Assembly: GCA_013695855.1 (NCBI GenBank)
Contig: JACCZR010000059.1
Coordinates: 1-6,937, forward strand
DNA from: Thermoleophilaceae bacterium
Lineage (GTDB): Bacteria > Actinomycetota > Thermoleophilia > Solirubrobacterales > Thermoleophilaceae
Direction of reading: 5' to 3'
Length of the DNA stretch: 6,937 nt
Below the pieces are notes generated by a model. The model was not told the DNA's origin and did not search any database. It saw only the letters and a program-made list of their open reading frames with translations. Position numbers and translations under genes: made by a program. Shown here piece by piece: positions 4,708 to 6,937 of this stretch (positions are counted from its first letter, which is position 1; each line of letters starts with the position of its first letter).

Positions 4708-5651
4708 GCCACGCACCGGAGCGCAAGGGCCGGCCCGTGACCCTCACCCGGCTGGCCGAGATGAAGGCCCTCGGCGAGCCGCTGGCCATGGTCACCGCCT
4801 ACGACTACCCAAGCGCCCAGGTGGCCGAGGAGGCCGGCGTGGACCTGGTCCTGGTGGGCGACTCCGGCGCCATGACCGTCCTCGGCTATCCGACGACCGT
4901 GCCAATCACCGTCGATGAGCTGCTCATGCTCGCCGCCGCCGTCCGGCGCGGCCTGAGGACCCCCTTCCTGGTGGGCGACCTCCCGTTCGGCTCCTACGAG
5001 GTCTCCGACGAGCAGGCCATCACGACGGCGCAGCGCTTCGTCAAGGAGGCCGGCTGCGACGCGGTCAAGCTCGAGGGCGGTGGCACCTCGGTGCAGCGCG
5101 CCCGCGCGATCGCCGGCGCCGGCATCCCGGTGATGGGCCATGTGGGCCTGACTCCCCAGACCGCCACCGCCCTGGGCGGCTACCGCTCACAGGGCCGCAC
5201 CACCGAACGGGCCCTCGAGGTGGTCCGCGACGCGGTCGCCCTCCAGGACGCCGGCTGCTTCTCGCTGGTCTTCGAGGCGGTCCCGAGCGCCCTCACCGAG
5301 CTCCTCATGCCGCGCATCGACGTGCCGGTGATCGGCATCGGAGCCGGGCCGGCCACCGACGGCCAGGTGCTGGTCTTCCACGACCTGCTCGGGATCTACG
5401 ATGGGCACGCGGCGCGCTTCGTCAAGCGCTACGCCAACGTCCGCGAGGAGATGGTCGCGGGCGTGAGCGCCTTCGCAGAGGAGGTGCGAAGCCGCCGCTA
5501 CCCCGAGCCCGAGCACGGCTACACGATGGCCCCGGACGAGATCGATCGCCTGCAGACGGAGATGGAAACCGACCGAGTGAGGACAACGTCCTCACTCGGT
5601 ACCACGGCCGAGTCGACCGGCGAGCCATTCACGGGGGGTCTCAGCCTCTAG
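4704..5651 (+). CDS. panB: 3-methyl-2-oxobutanoate hydroxymethyltransferase PanB with a read-through-like C-terminal tail
   Basis: PanB adds a hydroxymethyl group from methylene-tetrahydrofolate to alpha-ketoisovalerate, giving ketopantoate, the first committed step of pantothenate synthesis. TAYDYPSA at 31-38, VGDS at 51-54 and GDLPFGSYEVS at 91-101 supply the metal ligands Asp53 and Asp92. VKLEGG at 121-126 gives Lys122 and Glu124, PVMGHVGLTPQ lies at 142-152, and FEAVP at 190-194 holds the catalytic Glu191. GIGAGPATDGQVLV replaces the more usual CDGQVLV cysteine with Thr. The core ends near residue 273; residues 276-315 are additional, and the usual length is about 265-285. The last 26 residues are encoded across a strong hairpin with rare codons (CGA, AGG, ACA, TCA). 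GTG at 4704 forms GTGA with the panD stop; I see no strong ribosome binding site, which fits coupled translation. It is the last gene of the operon. Confidence 0.96.
   Translation: MSHAPERKGRPVTLTRLAEMKALGEPLAMVTAYDYPSAQVAEEAGVDLVLVGDSGAMTVLGYPTTVPITVDELLMLAAAVRRGLRTPFLVGDLPFGSYEVSDEQAITTAQRFVKEAGCDAVKLEGGGTSVQRARAIAGAGIPVMGHVGLTPQTATALGGYRSQGRTTERALEVVRDAVALQDAGCFSLVFEAVPSALTELLMPRIDVPVIGIGAGPATDGQVLVFHDLLGIYDGHAARFVKRYANVREEMVAGVSAFAEEVRSRRYPEPEHGYTMAPDEIDRLQTEMETDRVRTTSSLGTTAESTGEPFTGGLSL
5572..5600 (+). terminator. 13-bp perfect stem-loop inside the panB 3' end
   Basis: ACCGAGTGAGGAC (5572-5584) pairs perfectly with GTCCTCACTCGGT (5588-5600) around a 3-nt AAC loop. There is no T-run after it. 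In the current reading frame it is translated as part of the PanB tail. An out-of-frame TGA at 5578-5580 lies in the left arm, so the hairpin would sit at the stop codon of a shorter PanB (see findings). A terminator or mRNA 3'-end stabiliser is the likeliest role; a repeat-type palindrome is the alternative. Confidence 0.6.
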
Positions 5652-5669
5652 CCCGATCGCCGATCGGGC
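5651..5669 (+). terminator. Stem-loop at the panB stop codon
   Basis: GCCCGATCG (5651-5659) and CGATCGGGC (5661-5669) are exact inverted repeats around one base. As RNA this folds as an 8-bp stem with a 3-nt loop, starting at the last base of the TAG stop. There is no T-run downstream, as is common for hairpin terminators in high-GC actinobacteria. Together with the stronger hairpin about 50 bp upstream it probably marks the 3' end of the pan operon. Confidence 0.55.
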
Positions 5670-5753
5670 GAAGCAGCGCACCACTCCGCTCGTCACCCCT
5701 TCACCGCGACTTGGGCCGGGGTGCGCTGTTGTCACCCCTGTTACCCGAACGCA

Positions 5754-5765
5754 GGAGGGAACTCC
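5754..5765 (+). promoter_or_regulatory. Ribosome binding site of the secreted-protein gene, able to form a small hairpin
   Basis: AGGAGG at 5753-5758 is a near-ideal Shine-Dalgarno nine nt before the ATG at 5768 and fixes that start. The same bases can pair: GGAG (5754-5757) with CTCC (5762-5765) around a GGAA loop, which fits the stable GNRA tetraloop class. The stem is only 4 bp, so any sequestration would be weak. Confidence 0.4.
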
Positions 5766-5767
5766 CT

Positions 5768-6391
5768 ATGCGAAGCATCTTCCGCCGGCGCCCGTCGCCG
5801 GCAATGGTTGTCGCGCTCGTGGCGCTGTTCGTCGCTCTCGGCGGCACGTCATACGCGGTCACCCGGATCGACCGTGACTCTGTCCGCAGCTTCCACATCG
5901 TCAACGACGCGGTCACCACAGCCGACATCCAGGGCGGCGGCGGCAAGACCGGCACGATCAAGAACCGTGACACCAACGCCCTGCTGGCGATCCCGAAGGG
6001 CTACGCCACTGTCGACACCGGACTGACCCCGACGGTGTCGAACTTCGGTGGCCAGCAGACCGCGACCTCGCCCCCGGGTGTCTCGGTCGCCCGCGTGGCC
6101 ACCGGCATCTACGACGTGACCTTCCGGGCCAACACCGGCACCGGCAAGTTCCTCAAGGTGGACAGCGTCGCGGACCTCTCGATCGTGGCCAACGGCCAGA
6201 AGAACACGCAGACCTCGGCGGGCCTCGACCCCCAGCCGGGCCTGGAGCCAGTCGTCTCGATCGCTCGTAACCGCAGCAGCGCAAGCGAGAACGAGGTCAA
6301 GCTCCGCGTGATCATCGAGGACGCGAGCACGGCCGGAAAGACGGACGCTGCCGACTTCAGCGTCTTCTTCTACAGCCGCACCGTCAACTAG
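5768..6391 (+). CDS. Secreted or membrane-anchored protein of a Thermoleophilia-type family, function unknown
   Basis: The 207-residue product begins with a basic stretch (RSIFRRRPSP) followed by one hydrophobic segment (about residues 11-30, ending GGTSYA), which can serve as a signal peptide cut after SYA or as an anchor. This head, followed by a motif of the type VRSFHIVNDAVTTADIQ, resembles the start of many paralogous proteins in Solirubrobacterales genomes, where the second part is often repeated; here it occurs once. A Gly-rich linker (QGGGGKTG, about 55-62) leads to a roughly 140-residue C-terminal part rich in Val, Thr, Ser and Asn with few charges clustered, ending FSVFFYSRTVN, suggesting a beta-sandwich. 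No catalytic motif or cysteine is visible. ATG at 5768 is chosen over an in-frame upstream start at 5711 because of the AGGAGG nine nt upstream and because it puts the charged residues directly before the hydrophobic segment. The role is unknown; a cell-surface location is inference. Confidence 0.8.
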   Translation: MRSIFRRRPSPAMVVALVALFVALGGTSYAVTRIDRDSVRSFHIVNDAVTTADIQGGGGKTGTIKNRDTNALLAIPKGYATVDTGLTPTVSNFGGQQTATSPPGVSVARVATGIYDVTFRANTGTGKFLKVDSVADLSIVANGQKNTQTSAGLDPQPGLEPVVSIARNRSSASENEVKLRVIIEDASTAGKTDAADFSVFFYSRTVN

Positions 6392-6404
6392 AGGCTTCCG
6401 GCTC

Positions 6405-6436
6405 CCTACGCGCCGGCCCCTCGGCCGGCGCGTAGG
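6405..6436 (+). terminator. 14-bp perfect GC-rich stem-loop between the secreted-protein gene and yjbQ
   Basis: CCTACGCGCCGGCC (6405-6418) pairs perfectly with GGCCGGCGCGTAGG (6423-6436) around a CCTC loop. It starts 14 nt after the upstream stop codon and has no T-run, so it looks like a high-GC terminator or 3'-end stabiliser. The 3' arm contains most of the AGGA (6434-6437) that serves as the ribosome binding site of yjbQ. TCGGCCGG occurs at 6421-6428 and again at 6438-6445, so the left arm could pair partly with either copy. Confidence 0.7.
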
Positions 6437-6445
6437 ATCGGCCGG

Positions 6446-6862
6446 GTGCCCGTCCACACCGGCGAGCTGCGCTTCTCCACCCGGGGTGACGGCGACGTCA
6501 TCGACCTGACCGAGGGCGTCGAGAGCTTCGTCGCGGCGAGCGGTGTCAGCGACGGCACGGTCTCGCTGTTCGTCCCCGGCTCGACGGCAGCGGTGACCTC
6601 CATGGAGTTCGAACCCGGCGGGGTGCACGACCTCCGCGTGGTTCTCGATCGCCTGATCCCGGCCGAGGGCCACTACCGCCACAACGAGCTGAACGCCGAC
6701 TCCAACTCGCACGCCCACATCCGCGCCGCGATCATCGGCCCGTCGGAGACGATCCCGTTGCGCGACGGCCGCCTCCTGACCGGGATCTGGCAACAGCTGG
6801 TGCTGGTCGACTTCGACGACCGCCCGCGGGAACGGCGGGTCGTGATCCAGATCGCATCCTGA
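6446..6862 (+). CDS. YjbQ/UPF0047 family protein (secondary thiamine-phosphate synthase-like)
   Basis: The 138-residue protein is full length for UPF0047. Recognisable segments are SLFVPGSTAAVTSMEFEPG at 40-58, SHAHIRAAIIGPSETIPL at 88-105 and DGRLLTGIWQQLVLVDFD at 107-124, followed by RPRERRVVIQI. The family signature usually reads GTWQ; here it is GIWQ (113-116). The PHT(T/S) histidine of the E. coli-type branch is replaced by PGST, which I believe is normal for one of the two subfamilies. E. coli YjbQ was reported to have weak thiamine-phosphate synthase activity, but the physiological role of the family is unsettled, so no reaction is assigned with confidence. GTG at 6446 is chosen because AGGA at 6434-6437 lies eight nt upstream. 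The ribosome binding site overlaps the 3' arm of the preceding hairpin. The gene is 54 bp downstream of an unrelated gene and is probably transcribed separately. Confidence 0.9.
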   Translation: MPVHTGELRFSTRGDGDVIDLTEGVESFVAASGVSDGTVSLFVPGSTAAVTSMEFEPGGVHDLRVVLDRLIPAEGHYRHNELNADSNSHAHIRAAIIGPSETIPLRDGRLLTGIWQQLVLVDFDDRPRERRVVIQIAS

Positions 6863-6867
6863 GGGGC

Positions 6868-6896
6868 TTGACACGCTGCCCAACCCGTAAGAGGGT
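6868..6896 (+). promoter_or_regulatory. Possible sigma-70-type promoter downstream of yjbQ
   Basis: A perfect TTGACA at 6868-6873 is followed, after 17 nt, by GAGGGT at 6891-6896, which keeps the two most conserved -10 positions (A2 and T6). A second, weaker pair is TTGACC at 6904-6909 with TTATGC at 6926-6931, 16 nt apart. Either would drive a gene beyond the window. No reading frame can be assigned to these last 75 bases. Confidence 0.35.
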
Positions 6897-6914
6897 AGGA
6901 GCGTTGACCCCGGG

Positions 6915-6937
6915 CGGGGGACGCCTTATGCCCCCCG
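6915..6937 (+). other. Short inverted repeat at the window edge
   Basis: CGGGGG (6915-6920) pairs with CCCCCG (6932-6937) around an 11-nt loop. The window ends at the right arm, so the stem may be longer. It could be the yjbQ terminator or a leader structure of the next gene. Confidence 0.3.

Noticed and set aside
5711..5767. Upstream start of the secreted-protein gene
   Set aside because: The ATG at 5768 has an AGGAGG nine nt upstream and directly precedes the basic and hydrophobic signal segment; the upstream part has no ribosome binding site that I can see.
5849..6883. 344-codon minus-strand ORF opposite the secreted-protein gene and yjbQ
   Set aside because: It is antisense to two genes with recognisable motifs, its translation is Asp/Val/Arg/Gly-rich as expected for a shadow frame, and it shows no family motif.

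Overview
The window is about 70% G+C. It reads as chromosomal DNA from a high-GC actinobacterium, most likely class Thermoleophilia (Solirubrobacterales and relatives). The lineage call rests on the N-terminus of the secreted protein at 5768-6391 (RPSPAMVVALVALFVALGG followed by TSYAV), a head I associate with large paralogous families in that class. This is recognition from memory, not a search. No mobile element, CRISPR array, tRNA or rRNA is visible.

Minus strand, read from 2507 down to 1: a five-gene run of udg (family 4 uracil-DNA glycosylase), tsaE, tsaB, rimI and the first 91 codons of tsaD, which leaves the window. TsaB, TsaD and TsaE form the bacterial complex that completes the t6A37 modification of ANN-decoding tRNAs. 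RimI is the N-terminal acetyltransferase usually embedded in this cluster. The glycosylase adds uracil repair at the head of the unit.

Plus strand, from 2604 to 5651: a divergent four-gene pantothenate operon of a Rossmann/DUF2520 protein, panC, panD and panB. PanB makes ketopantoate, PanD makes beta-alanine, and PanC joins pantoate to beta-alanine. No classical panE is present here, so the DUF2520 protein is a candidate ketopantoate reductase. The two operons share a 96-bp divergent intergenic region. All seven gene junctions in the two operons are 4-bp start/stop overlaps (ATGA, GTGA or TTGA), which implies tight translational coupling.

Plus strand, from 5651 to the end: stem-loops at the end of panB, a secreted or membrane-anchored lineage-specific protein, a 14-bp perfect hairpin, a YjbQ/UPF0047 protein, and a short non-coding end with a possible promoter.

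This is mostly a housekeeping region, and I do not see a new multi-gene system. The points worth a second look are a family 4 uracil-DNA glycosylase lacking one of the four iron-sulfur cysteines, a probable sliding-clamp motif at that protein's C-terminus, a PanB tail apparently created by a 4-bp duplication that reads through a terminator, and hairpins overlapping ribosome binding sites.
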